The notes: generated from the letters alone by a model not told the origin. Positions 15,522 to 24,325 are shown, counted from the first letter of the stretch. The stretch: DNA of 64,000 nt from Streptomyces sp. B21-083 (GCF_036898825.1 NZ_JARUND010000002.1:1860001-1924000), one strand, 5' to 3'. Program-made: numbers and translations.

Positions 15522-16573
15522 ATGCCTCGCAGATCCCGTCGTACGCTCCCGCTCGCCGCCATGAGCGTGCTGCTCGTCGCCGGTGCCACCGCCTGCAACG
15601 CCGCCGCGAAGGACGACGCGTCCTCCGACAGCGGCGCGGGCAGCACGTCGTTCACGCTCGTCACGCCGGACGCCGTCGGACAGAACGAGTTCCTCAAGCT
15701 GGCCGTGACCGGCGTCAAGGCAGCCGCGAAGGCGCACACCGGGACCGCGAAGGTGTTCGAGTCCACCGACACCGCCTCCCAGCAGCAGAACGTGCAGGCC
15801 GCCGTTGACGCGAAGCCCGACGTCGTCGTGCTGGTCGGCTTCGAGTTCGCGGACCTGGTCGCGCAGCAGGCGGCGGCGCATCCGAAGCAGCAGTTCCTGA
15901 TGATCGACGCGTGCACGACCAGGGCGCTCGACAACGTCAGCTGCGGGGTCTTCCGCGAGCACGAGGGCGTCTTCCTCGCGGGCGCCGAGGCGGGGCTGCT
16001 GAGCAAAAGCGGCAAGGTCGGCGCGGTGGACGTGCTGGACACGCCCGTGTTCCGCCGCTTCAGCGACCCCTTCGCGGCCGGCGCCCAGCAGGTCGCGGCG
16101 AAGACGGAGACCGGTACCCGCTTCGTCGGCGGCCAGTCCCCGTTCGACGACTCGGCGCGCGCCAAGGAACAGGCGAACGACCTGTCTCCAAGGGCTACGA
16201 CCAGCTGATGGCGGCTGCCGCGGCCGGCAACTACGGCGTGTTCGAGGCCGCCAAGGCGAAGGGCGCGTTCGCGTACGGCGTCGACGTCAACCAGTGCCCC
16301 TCGGCGCCCGGCACGGTCGTCGACAATGTGATCAAGCGCACGGACATCGCCGTGGAGAAGGGCATCGAGCAGGTCCTCGCCGGTCAGACGGGTACGACCA
16401 CCTCGTACGGTCTGAAGGAGGGCGGGATCAGCCTCACGGGTCTGGAGAAGGGCGTCGGCTCGTCCAAGTGCGTGATCGCCGAGCACCCCGACGTCCTGAA
16501 GAAGATCGAGGCGCTGCGCGACCAGATCGTGTCCGGAGAGCTGACGGTCGATGACCCCGCCGCCGTCGGCTGA
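15522..16573 (+). pseudogene. BMP-family nucleoside-binding lipoprotein, split by a one-base frameshift
   Basis: Basic-membrane-protein (PnrA/Med) type substrate-binding lipoprotein that would capture nucleosides for the ABC importer downstream. The N-terminal part (15522-16208) has a signal peptide ending at Cys 25 (VAGATAC), then SFTLVTPDAVGQNEF and DVVVLVGFEFADL. The frame breaks at about 16183-16186, where one G appears to be missing: DDSARAKEQANDL should continue as VSKGYDQLMAAAAAGNYG, which is present in the +1 frame up to 16573. Joined, the protein would be about 350 residues, the family norm. This is either a real mutation or a sequencing error. The 3' end overlaps the ATPase start. 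Lipoprotein signal, -35-less promoter and Cys leader lie upstream. Confidence 0.8.
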
Positions 16574-18101
16574 CCCGGACGCGGCGGCCGTCGAACTCCG
16601 GGGAATCACCAAGCGGTTCCCCGGCACGCTCGCCAACGACTCCGTCGACCTGACCGTGCGGCGCGGCGAGATCCATGCCCTGATGGGCGAGAACGGCGCC
16701 GGCAAGTCGACACTGATGTCGGTGCTGTACGGGATGGAACGCCCGGACGCCGGTTCGGTCCGTGTGGACGGGGGCGAGGTCGTCTTCGCCGATCCCGGTG
16801 ACGCGATGGCCGCCGGGCTCGGCATGGTCCACCAGAGCTTCAAACTGTTCGACTCGCTCACGGTCGCCGAGAACGTGGTCTACGCCGCCGAGCCACGCCG
16901 TTTCGGCCTGGTGGACCGGGGCGCGGCCCGCCGCCGGGTGCGTGAGCTCGCCGAGGAACACGGCCTCGCGGTCGATCCGGACGCCCGGGTCGGTGATCTG
17001 CCCGTGGGGCTGCGCCAGCGGGTGGAGATCCTGAAGCTGCTGCACCGCGGCGCCCGGACGCTCATCCTCGACGAGCCGACCGCCGTCCTGACACCCGCCG
17101 AGGCGGACGCCCTCTTCGCGGTTCTCAAGTCCCTTGCCGCACAAGGTCGTTCGGTCATCCTGGTCACCCACAAACTGCGCGAGGTCCTCGAAGGCAGCGA
17201 CCATGTCACGGTGTTGCGGGACGGCCGGGTCGTCGCCGGGCTGGTCACCGCCGAGACATCCGCCGCCGAGATCGCCGCCGCGATGACCGGCCGCGCCGTG
17301 GAACTCGACCGCGTCCACGCCCCGGGCACCCCGGGTGACGTGATCCTGGACGTCGCCGGCCTCGCCACGGCCGGTGTACGGGACGTGCGACTCAGCGTCC
17401 GCGCCGGGGAGATCGTCGGCATCGCGGGCGTCGCCGGCAACGGCCAGAGCGAACTGGTGGAGGCGCTGGCCGGACTGCGTCCGGTGACCTCGGGCCGGGT
17501 CGCGCTGCTCGGCGACGACATCACACACGCCACCGCGACCGAGCGCCGCGCCAAGGGCCTCGCGTATGTCCCCGAGGACCGGCACGCCGTGGGTACGGCG
17601 CCCGCCGCGTCGGTCGCGGACAACCTGGCGATGGGCCATCACCGTACGTCGCTGTCCGCACGCGGGCTGCTGCCGCCCGCCGCTGTACGAGGTCACGCAC
17701 GGCGCCTCGTCGAGCGCTTCGGCATCAAGGCGGCCTCCCCGGAGGTGCCCGCGTCGTCGCTGTCCGGCGGCAACCTGCAGAAGCTGCTCATCGGGCGCGA
17801 ACTCGCCCACGAGGCACCGCTGTTGCTCGTGGAGCAGCCCACGCGCGGGGTCGACATCGGCGCCGTCCAGAACATCCACGACCAGCTGATCGCCTACCGC
17901 GACGCCGGCCACGCCGTCCTGCTCGTCTCGGCCGAGCTCAGCGAGATCCGGGGGCTCGCCGACCGGGTCCTGGTGATGTACGAGGGCCGGGTGACCGCGT
18001 CGTACACGAAGGCCGAGGCGGACGAACGGACGCTCGGGCTCGCCATGGCGGGCGGCGCCGACAGCCCGGCTCCCGGAGCCCCGGTGGAGGTCAGACACTG
18101 A
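16551..18101 (+). CDS. Nucleoside-type ABC importer ATPase (two domains)
   Basis: Fused ATPase of the BMP-linked (YufO/NupO) importer class, 516 residues. Domain 1 has Walker A GENGAGKS near residue 48, the subfamily-typical signature DLPVGLRQRVEILK near 150 and Walker B LILDEPTAVL. Domain 2 has GVAGNGQSE near 297 in place of a full Walker A, then SLSGGNLQKLLIGREL. The degenerate second site is normal for this class. The start overlaps the upstream lipoprotein gene by 23 bases. Operon with two permeases, a phosphorylase and a deaminase; methylthio-nucleosides or purine nucleosides are the likely cargo (inference). Confidence 0.88.
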   Translation: MTPPPSADPDAAAVELRGITKRFPGTLANDSVDLTVRRGEIHALMGENGAGKSTLMSVLYGMERPDAGSVRVDGGEVVFADPGDAMAAGLGMVHQSFKLFDSLTVAENVVYAAEPRRFGLVDRGAARRRVRELAEEHGLAVDPDARVGDLPVGLRQRVEILKLLHRGARTLILDEPTAVLTPAEADALFAVLKSLAAQGRSVILVTHKLREVLEGSDHVTVLRDGRVVAGLVTAETSAAEIAAAMTGRAVELDRVHAPGTPGDVILDVAGLATAGVRDVRLSVRAGEIVGIAGVAGNGQSELVEALAGLRPVTSGRVALLGDDITHATATERRAKGLAYVPEDRHAVGTAPAASVADNLAMGHHRTSLSARGLLPPAAVRGHARRLVERFGIKAASPEVPASSLSGGNLQKLLIGRELAHEAPLLLVEQPTRGVDIGAVQNIHDQLIAYRDAGHAVLLVSAELSEIRGLADRVLVMYEGRVTASYTKAEADERTLGLAMAGGADSPAPGAPVEVRH

Positions 18102-18102
18102 C

Positions 18103-19203
18103 ATGGAACAAGCAACCCGAACATCACCGGTGACCCGCATGGCGAAAGCACTCCGCTCCCCCGTCGCCTCCTCGGTGCTCGCCGGAGTCGTCGTCGGCGC
18201 CCTGTTCCTCGTGGGGACCGGCGCCGATCCCCTCGCCGCGTACGGCGCGGTGCTCAGCGGTTCACTCGGCGCGGACGGGATCGGGTCGACGCTGACCACC
18301 CTGACGAGCGTGCTGGGCCTGGCGCTCGCGCTGGCCGTGCCGTTGCGAGCCGGGCTCATCAACCTGGGCGGGGACGGCCAGTTGGTGCTCGGCGGGATGG
18401 CGGCGGCCGTGACGGGGCTGTACTCGCCGCTGCCCGCGCCGCTCACCGTCGTCCTCGCGCTGTTCGCGGGTATGGCGGCCGGCGCCGGGTACGCGGCCCT
18501 GGCCGCCCTGTGCGAGAACCGGTTCGGCGTGCCGCTGCTGGTGAGCAGCCTGCTGCTCAGCTATCCGGCGGCGTCCCTCGCCTCCTGGCTGGCCCGCTAC
18601 CCGCTCAAGGAACCGGGCTCCAGCCTCCCCCAGACCCGGCAGCTGCCGGACGGGGTCGCGCTGGCCACGTTCGGTTCGTCGACCGTGACGGTCGGGCTGC
18701 TGCTGGTCGTCGTGGTCGCCGCCGCGTACTGGTTCACCGACCGGCGCACCGTGTTCGGCTACGAGATGCGGATGACCGGTCTCAACTCGCGGTTCTCCGC
18801 CTATGCGGGCGTCGAGCGCGGGGGCCTGACGCTCCGGCTGATGGCGGTGTCGGGTGCGCTGGCCGGACTCGTGGGCGCCATAGGCGTGTTGAGTTTCCCG
18901 TACCGCTTCCTCGACGGCTCGCTCACGTCGTCCGGCTACACCTGGACAGGTCTGACGGCGGCCCTGCTGGCCGGCGCCGCACCTGTCGGCACGGTTGTCG
19001 CGTCCTTCTTCTTCGCCGTGCTGCAGGTGGGCGGCCTGTCGATGGAACGGACGACGGAGGTACCGCGCGAGCTGACGCAGATACTCCAGGCGATCGTGAT
19101 CGTGTTCCTGGCGGCCCGACTGCGCTTCCCGCGCCTCACTCGCTTCTCCCGCAAACGCGACACGGAGCAAGCCCCGCAGAGCCCGCAAGGGGAGCTGGTC
19201 TGA
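18103..19203 (+). CDS. Nucleoside-type ABC importer permease 1
   Basis: BPD_transp_2 family membrane permease (YufP/NupP-like), 366 residues with about nine hydrophobic segments. It has PLRAGLINLGGDGQLVLGG near residue 80, the coupling region MRMTGLNSRFSAYAGV and a hydrophilic C-terminal tail. It begins one base after the ATPase stop and its stop overlaps the next start (TGATG). Works as a heterodimer with the second permease in this importer class. Confidence 0.88.
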   Translation: MEQATRTSPVTRMAKALRSPVASSVLAGVVVGALFLVGTGADPLAAYGAVLSGSLGADGIGSTLTTLTSVLGLALALAVPLRAGLINLGGDGQLVLGGMAAAVTGLYSPLPAPLTVVLALFAGMAAGAGYAALAALCENRFGVPLLVSSLLLSYPAASLASWLARYPLKEPGSSLPQTRQLPDGVALATFGSSTVTVGLLLVVVVAAAYWFTDRRTVFGYEMRMTGLNSRFSAYAGVERGGLTLRLMAVSGALAGLVGAIGVLSFPYRFLDGSLTSSGYTWTGLTAALLAGAAPVGTVVASFFFAVLQVGGLSMERTTEVPRELTQILQAIVIVFLAARLRFPRLTRFSRKRDTEQAPQSPQGELV

Positions 19204-20117
19204 TGTTCTTCGACTCCGATCTCGTCATGTCGGCGCTGCGCGCGCTGACGCCCATCCTGCTGGCGGCGCTCGGCGGGGCGATCTGCGAACGGGCGGGCGT
19301 CTTCAACATCGGCCTCGAAGGCATGATGCTGATGGGCTGCTTCACCGCCGTGGCCACGAGCTGGTTCACCGGCAGCCCCTGGTTGGGCGTACTGGCGGCG
19401 GCGCTCGCCTCCGCCGCGTACTCCCTGATCCTGGCCGTGGGCGCGGTGACTCTGCGCGGCGACGCGGTGGTGCTCGGAATCGCCCTAAATCTCCTGGCAG
19501 TTGGCCTGACCAGCTTCCTCCTCCGTACCGTCTTCGGTGTGCAGGGCACTTTTGACGATCCGTCACTGGCCGGGCTGTCGTTGGTCGGTGGCTTCTCGCC
19601 GCTCGCCTATCTGGCGTGGGCGGCGGTCGGTGTGGCCGCGCTGATGCTGTCCCGGCATGTGTGGGGGCTCAGACTGCGCGGAGTCGGCGAGGCGCCGGAC
19701 GCGGCGGCCACGCTCGGGGTGAGTCCGGTCAGGTACCAGTACGGGGCCGTGCTTGTCTCCGGTGGGCTGTGCGGGCTCGCGGGGGCACAACTCGCCCTCG
19801 GCAACGTCACGTTGTTCTCCGAGAACATGACGGCGGGGCGGGGCTGGATCGCCGTGGTCGCGGTGATGCTGGGCCGGGCACTGCCTCTCGGGGTGCTGCT
19901 GGCGGCGCTGCTGTTCGGACTCGCGGAGGCGGCCGGCTTCCGTCTCCAGGGCCTCGGCCTGCCCCAGCAGGCGACCGACGCCGCGCCGTACGTCGTCACG
20001 CTCGGCGCCCTCTTCCTGACGACCGGCCGCCGCCGTCGCCGCGCCCCCTCCGCGTCGCCTTCCCTCTCTCCTTCCCACTCCCCTTCCTCGTCCTCTTCCG
20101 CTGGAGCCGTTTCATGA
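19203..20117 (+). CDS. Nucleoside-type ABC importer permease 2
   Basis: Second BPD_transp_2 permease (YufQ/NupQ-like), 304 residues. The diagnostic segment ERAGVFNIGLEGMMLMG is near residue 32, followed by about eight hydrophobic spans and LRLRGVGEAPDAAATLGV as coupling loop. The C-terminal ~30 residues are a Ser/Pro/Arg-rich tail with no counterpart in the family core. Start ATG at 19203 overlaps the preceding stop; its own stop overlaps the phosphorylase start. Confidence 0.88.
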   Translation: MFFDSDLVMSALRALTPILLAALGGAICERAGVFNIGLEGMMLMGCFTAVATSWFTGSPWLGVLAAALASAAYSLILAVGAVTLRGDAVVLGIALNLLAVGLTSFLLRTVFGVQGTFDDPSLAGLSLVGGFSPLAYLAWAAVGVAALMLSRHVWGLRLRGVGEAPDAAATLGVSPVRYQYGAVLVSGGLCGLAGAQLALGNVTLFSENMTAGRGWIAVVAVMLGRALPLGVLLAALLFGLAEAAGFRLQGLGLPQQATDAAPYVVTLGALFLTTGRRRRRAPSASPSLSPSHSPSSSSSAGAVS

Positions 20118-20896
20118 CGCAGGACCTGTTGCCCGTCACCCGGATACCCCGCGCGGGGCTACCGCCGCGCGCGCTGGTCGTCGGCGACCCGCAGCGCGCC
20201 GCTCTCGTCGGCGCCAGGCTGGAGGGCGCGCGGGAAGTGTCGTACCACCGCGAATACCGTGTGTTCACCGGGAGTTGGAAGGGCGTGCCGATGCTGGTCG
20301 CCTCGCACGGGGTGGGCGCTCCGGGGGCGATTCTGCTGTTCCAGGAGCTGGCGGACGCCGGTGTGCGGACCTTCCTGCGGTTCGGTACGGCGGGTGCGAT
20401 GAAGCCGGGGATCGGCGACGGCGACCTCGTCATCGCCGAGGCGGCCGTCCGGGACGACGGTGTCACCCAGCAGTTGCTGCCCCCGGAGTACCCGGCGGTG
20501 TCCTCCCCGGAGGCGGTGCTCGCGCTCCAGCGGGCGGCGCGCGAGGCGGGCGCTCCTCACCACCGGGGCATCGTGTGGACGCGGGCCGCCTTTCAGCCCG
20601 GCCTTCTCCCCCTCTTCTCCTACGAGGGCGCCGGACTCGCGGCCATCGAGATGGAGTTGAGCGCGCTGCTGGTGACGGCCTCGCTGCGCGGACTGGTCGC
20701 GGGCGGAGTGGTCGTCGTCGACGGGGCGAACGCGGACGAGCTCGTCGACGAGACCGTCACCGGTGGATACAACCCCCACCGGGAAGTCGTGACAGAGGGC
20801 GTCGAACGCGGCGCGGTCGTGTCGCTGGAGGCGCTGCGCCTGCTGGCCGAGAACGAGACCGAGGACGAGGCCAAGGCCAAGGAGCCCCTCGTATGA
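20114..20896 (+). CDS. Nucleoside phosphorylase (NP-I family), candidate methylthioinosine phosphorylase
   Basis: Cleaves a (deoxy/methylthio)nucleoside with phosphate to sugar-1-phosphate and free base. 260 residues, NP-I fold. It shows the phosphate-loop VVGDPQRAALVG near residue 22, SHGVGAPGA near 63, TFLRFGTAGAMKPGIGDGDLVIA and the sugar-binding Glu region AIEMELSALL near 181. The pattern is closer to uridine/purine phosphorylases than to the trimeric MTAP (MtnP) family. It is coupled (ATGA) to the importer permease and to the deaminase gene downstream, which suggests phosphorolysis of methylthioinosine to MTR-1-phosphate and hypoxanthine, as known from Pseudomonas aeruginosa. Uridine phosphorylase activity cannot be excluded. 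Confidence 0.78.
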   Translation: MTQDLLPVTRIPRAGLPPRALVVGDPQRAALVGARLEGAREVSYHREYRVFTGSWKGVPMLVASHGVGAPGAILLFQELADAGVRTFLRFGTAGAMKPGIGDGDLVIAEAAVRDDGVTQQLLPPEYPAVSSPEAVLALQRAAREAGAPHHRGIVWTRAAFQPGLLPLFSYEGAGLAAIEMELSALLVTASLRGLVAGGVVVVDGANADELVDETVTGGYNPHREVVTEGVERGAVVSLEALRLLAENETEDEAKAKEPLV

Positions 20897-22203
20897 GTCG
20901 TGTGAGCGAGCGGATCGACCTGCTGGTGCACGGCGGTGACGTGCTCACCGTGGACGAGGCCGGCACGGTCGTGCAGGACGGCGCGGTTGCCGTCCGGGAC
21001 GGCGAGATCGTCGCCGTAGGCACGACCGACGAGCTGACAACCCGGTTCACAGCCGACGAGTCCCTTGACGCCGCGAACTGCCTTGTCCTGCCCGGCCTGG
21101 TCAACACGCACACCCATCTCGCGATGACGTTCCTGCGCGGCCGGGCCGACGACGTCACCCTTCAGGGCTTCCTGGAGCGCGTGCTCAAGTGGGAGGCCCA
21201 GTTGCTGTCCCCGCGGAACGTCGCGGCGGCGGTCCGGGTCGCGCTCGCCGAGAGCGTACGGGCCGGAGTGACCTCCGCCCTCGACATGTACTGGTTCCAC
21301 GAGGCGGCCGAGCAGGTGGCGCGCGAGGCGGGCTGGCGACTGCACAGCGGCCCCACCTTCATGGACGTACCGGAACCGCCCGACGGCATCGCCTACGAGG
21401 ACCGGCTGACGTGGGCCCGCCAGGACCTGGCCGCCCGTGGCACCCCGCGCCCCGGCCACCGCCCGATCCTCTTCGCCCACTCCACCTACACCCTCTCCCC
21501 CGACCAGCTCGTCGAGATCGCCGCCCTGGCAAGGGAGTTCGGCGCGCTGCTGCACATCCACGCCGCGGAGAACGCGACCGAGGTCGCCACCGTCGAGGTG
21601 CGGTACGGCAAGCGCCCGGTCGAACTGCTCGACTCGCTCGGCCTCCTGGGCCCCGACCTGCTGCTGGCCCACGCGGTGGACCTCACCGGTCCGGAGATCG
21701 CGGCGCTGGCGCGCACCGGCACCTCCGTCGCCCACTGTCCCGTGTCGAACCTGAAGCTCGGCTGCGGCATCGCCCCCGTACCCCGGCTGCTGAGCGCCGG
21801 TGTGACCGTCGGGCTCGGCACGGACGGCGCCGTCAGCTCCAACACGCTGGACGTGCTGGGGGCGGTGCGGCAGGCGGCCCTCGTGCACAAGGCGGGCGGC
21901 GACCCCACGGCGGTCGGCGCCGAACAGGCCGTACGCATGGCGACCGTCGAGGGCGCGAAGGCGCTGGGCCTGGGCGACCGGCTGGGCTCCCTGGAGCCGG
22001 GCAAGCGGGCCGACCTGATCGTGCTCGACCTGAACGCCCCGCATCTGCGGCCCCAGCACGACCCTTGGTCGACGCTCGCGTACGCGGCGCACTCGGCGGA
22101 CGTCCGGGACACCGTCGTGGACGGCCGCGTGCTGATGCGGAACCGGACCCTGACCACGCTCGACGAGGCCGCCGCGCTCGCGGACCTGGAAGCACTCCTC
22201 TGA
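20893..22203 (+). CDS. mtaD: MTA/SAH-type deaminase (amidohydrolase superfamily)
   Basis: Metal-dependent amidohydrolase expected to deaminate 5'-methylthioadenosine (and/or S-adenosylhomocysteine) to the inosyl compound. 436 residues. Metal ligands are visible as HTHLAM (His 73, His 75), HIHAAENATEV, LLAHAVDLT and the Asp in LGTDGAVSSN. The pattern fits the MtaD/SsnA/AtzB group rather than adenosine deaminase proper. Its start overlaps the phosphorylase stop, so deaminase and phosphorylase are made together behind a nucleoside importer. Guanine or other aminohydrolase activity is an alternative. Confidence 0.82.
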   Translation: MSRVSERIDLLVHGGDVLTVDEAGTVVQDGAVAVRDGEIVAVGTTDELTTRFTADESLDAANCLVLPGLVNTHTHLAMTFLRGRADDVTLQGFLERVLKWEAQLLSPRNVAAAVRVALAESVRAGVTSALDMYWFHEAAEQVAREAGWRLHSGPTFMDVPEPPDGIAYEDRLTWARQDLAARGTPRPGHRPILFAHSTYTLSPDQLVEIAALAREFGALLHIHAAENATEVATVEVRYGKRPVELLDSLGLLGPDLLLAHAVDLTGPEIAALARTGTSVAHCPVSNLKLGCGIAPVPRLLSAGVTVGLGTDGAVSSNTLDVLGAVRQAALVHKAGGDPTAVGAEQAVRMATVEGAKALGLGDRLGSLEPGKRADLIVLDLNAPHLRPQHDPWSTLAYAAHSADVRDTVVDGRVLMRNRTLTTLDEAAALADLEALL

Positions 22204-22320
22204 CATCGCACCGAACCAGCAGCGCGCAGGTACCGTTCCGGCGGCCGGCAGGGCACCCTCGTACGGGCTGACATCGCGTTTTGTGCCCCGTTCAGCCCAC
22301 TGAACCCCCATAATGGCCTG

Positions 22321-22335
22321 AGACATCGGATGTCT
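22321..22335. promoter_or_regulatory. Palindromic operator upstream of the FadR-type regulator
   Basis: AGACATCGGATGTCT has perfect 7-base arms around a single central base. It lies immediately downstream of a possible -10 (CATAAT, 22309-22314) and 7 bases before the AGGGAGG ribosome site, so binding would block initiation. GntR/FadR-family proteins bind such short palindromes; autoregulation is inferred. A second small repeat, TTCAG-CCCA-CTGAA (22291-22304), lies just upstream. Confidence 0.65.
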
Positions 22336-22355
22336 GAACGACAGGGAGGCCCGCC

Positions 22356-23027
22356 ATGGCAGTCACCGACGAGGCGATCGAGAAGATCAAGGGAATGATC
22401 GTCTCCGGATCGCTGCGTCCCGGGGACCGGCTGCCCAAGGAGAGCGAGCTGGCCGCCGAACTGGGGCTTTCCCGCAACTCCCTGCGGGAGGCGGTGCGCG
22501 CCCTGTCGCTCATCCGGATCCTCGACGTCCGGCAGGGCGACGGCACCTACGTCACCAGCCTCGATCCCCAACTCCTGCTCGAAGCGATGAGTTTCGTCGT
22601 CGACTTCCACCGCGACGACACCGTCCTGGAGTTCCTGGCCGTCCGCCGCATCCTGGAGCCGGCCGCCACCGCGATGGCGGCGGCGCGTGTCAGCGAACAG
22701 CAGTTGGACGCGCTGGCCGCCCAGTTGGAGCGGCTGGGCGGTGAGCCGTCGGTGGAGGAACTGGTCGCCGCCGACCTGGAGTTCCACCGGGGGATCGTGC
22801 AGAGTTCCGGCAACTCGGTGCTGTGTTCCCTCCTCGACGGCTTGTCCGGGCCCACCACCCGGGCCCGGATCTGGCGGGGGCTGACCCAGGAGGACGCGGT
22901 CAGCCGCACCCTGCACGAGCACCGGGCGATCCTGGGCGCCCTGCGCGACCGGGACGCGGAGGCGGCACGGTCGTGGGCGACGGTGCATATCGCCAGCGTG
23001 GAGCAGTGGCTGAGGTCGACCCTCTAA
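22356..23027 (+). CDS. GntR-family regulator, FadR/FCD subfamily
   Basis: DNA-binding regulator of 223 residues. The N-terminal winged helix is complete (AIEKIKGMIVSGSLRPGDRL, LAAELGLSRNSLREAVRAL, VRQGDGTYV). The C-terminal FCD domain shows the metal/ligand residues in DLEFHRGIVQSSGN and TLHEHRAILGALRDRD. The start has AGGGAGG upstream. It follows the salvage deaminase by 152 bases with its own operator-promoter. It may regulate the nucleoside/methylthioribose operons or simply be a neighbour; none of the salvage promoters shows its AGACATC palindrome. Confidence 0.85.
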   Translation: MAVTDEAIEKIKGMIVSGSLRPGDRLPKESELAAELGLSRNSLREAVRALSLIRILDVRQGDGTYVTSLDPQLLLEAMSFVVDFHRDDTVLEFLAVRRILEPAATAMAAARVSEQQLDALAAQLERLGGEPSVEELVAADLEFHRGIVQSSGNSVLCSLLDGLSGPTTRARIWRGLTQEDAVSRTLHEHRAILGALRDRDAEAARSWATVHIASVEQWLRSTL

Positions 23028-23263
23028 CCCGTGCCGCAGCCGTGACTCCGCGCCTGGGGGAGCCCTCCGACACCGCCTCCCGACCGCTCAGATGATTGAG
23101 GATGGATGGGCGGGGGTGGTGCGGGTGGCTCACAGGTGGTGTTCCGGGGTGACTATCGGGGCAGTGATCCGTTCACTCCCCCGTGCGAGGGGGCTGCGGG
23201 CGCCCCCGCCGCACGCCGTAAGGTTGGGTGGTCAAGCGAGGGCACATCGGAAGGAGGCGCTGG
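23028..23263. other. Intergenic region without recognised gene
   Basis: 236 bases between the FadR-type regulator and the PAC2 gene. I see no convincing reading frame, hairpin or RNA gene. It marks the right boundary of the salvage cluster. Confidence 0.5.
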
Positions 23264-24268
23264 GTGATCGAGCTGGAGGGGGTTCCCGAGCTGATCGACC
23301 CAGTCATGGTGGCCGCGTTCGAGGGTTGGAACGACGCCGGCGACGCCGCTTCCAGCGCTGTCGCGCATCTGGACAGGGAGTGGAAGGGCGAGGTGTTCGC
23401 GGCGCTCGACGCCGAGGACTACTACGACTTCCAGGTCAACCGCCCCACCGTGTGGCTGGACGGCGGTGTGCGCAAGATCACCTGGCCGACGACGAGGCTG
23501 TCCGTGGTCAGGGTCGGCGGCGACAAGCCCCGTGACCTGGTGCTCGTCCGGGGCATCGAGCCGTCGATGCGCTGGCGCTCGTTCTGCAACGAGCTGCTGG
23601 GCTTCGCGCACGAACTGGGCGTGGAGCTGGTGGTGGTCCTGGGCGCCCTGCTCGGCGACACCCCGCACACCCGTCCGGTTCCGGTCAGCGGGGTCACGTC
23701 CGACGCGGATCTGGCCCAGCGGATGGACCTGGAGGAGACGAAGTACGAGGGCCCCACGGGCATCGTCGGCATCCTCCAGGAGGCGTGCACGCACGCGGGC
23801 GTACCGGCGGTGTCGCTGTGGGCGGCGGTCCCGCACTATGTGTCGCAGCCGCCCAACCCGAAGGCGACGCTGGCCCTCCTGAACCGCCTGGAGGACCTGA
23901 TCGACATCCGCGTCCCGCTCGGGGAACTGCCCGAGGACGCGCGTGCCTGGCAGGTCGGCGTGGACCAGCTGGCCGCCGAGGACAGCGAGGTCGCGGAGTA
24001 CGTACAGACGCTGGAGGAGGCCCGGGACACCGCCGAGCTGCCCGAGGCGACGGGCGAGGCCATCGCCCGCGAGTTCGAACGCTATCTGCGTCGCCGCGAC
24101 GGCACCGGCCCCGCGGGCCCCGGCCCGACCCCGGGCGGCCACGCGACAGCGGACGGCACCGACAGCGGGTCGTACCTCCGGGACAACCCGGCGGGCCGCC
24201 CCAAACCGCAGCCGCCGAAGCCGCCCCAGCTGCCGAGCACGGACGACGAGGACTCCCCCGAGGAGTGA
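23264..24268 (+). CDS. parJ: PAC2-family protein, ParJ-like
   Basis: 334-residue protein of the actinobacterial PAC2 (proteasome-assembly-chaperone-like) family. Family features are ELEGVPELIDPVMVAAFEGWNDAGDAA at the N terminus (positions 3-29), VLVRGIEPSMRWRSFCNEL and ALLGDTPHTRPVPVSG. The last ~70 residues are a Pro/Gly/Asp-rich disordered tail. The GTG at 23264 has AAGGAGG six bases upstream. Position between glpD and mshC matches SCO1662, which I recall as ParJ, a partner of the chromosome-partitioning ATPase ParA; that identification is from memory and synteny. A strong terminator follows. Confidence 0.8.
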   Translation: MIELEGVPELIDPVMVAAFEGWNDAGDAASSAVAHLDREWKGEVFAALDAEDYYDFQVNRPTVWLDGGVRKITWPTTRLSVVRVGGDKPRDLVLVRGIEPSMRWRSFCNELLGFAHELGVELVVVLGALLGDTPHTRPVPVSGVTSDADLAQRMDLEETKYEGPTGIVGILQEACTHAGVPAVSLWAAVPHYVSQPPNPKATLALLNRLEDLIDIRVPLGELPEDARAWQVGVDQLAAEDSEVAEYVQTLEEARDTAELPEATGEAIAREFERYLRRRDGTGPAGPGPTPGGHATADGTDSGSYLRDNPAGRPKPQPPKPPQLPSTDDEDSPEE

Positions 24269-24276
24269 GCGTCAGG

Positions 24277-24325
24277 TACGGAGAAAGGGCCGGCGCGCAC
24301 GACGCGCACCGGCCCTTTCTCCGTA
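24277..24325. terminator. Strong bidirectional terminator
   Basis: TACGGAGAAAGGGCCGG (24277-24293) pairs perfectly with CCGGCCCTTTCTCCGTA (24309-24325), a 17-bp stem between the PAC2 gene and the convergent beta-propeller gene. A-rich and T-rich stretches are placed for termination in both directions. Confidence 0.88.

Noticed and set aside
16178..16190. Programmed frameshift in the BMP lipoprotein gene
   Set aside because: No slippery heptamer or stimulatory structure is evident; a simple one-base deletion explains it better.
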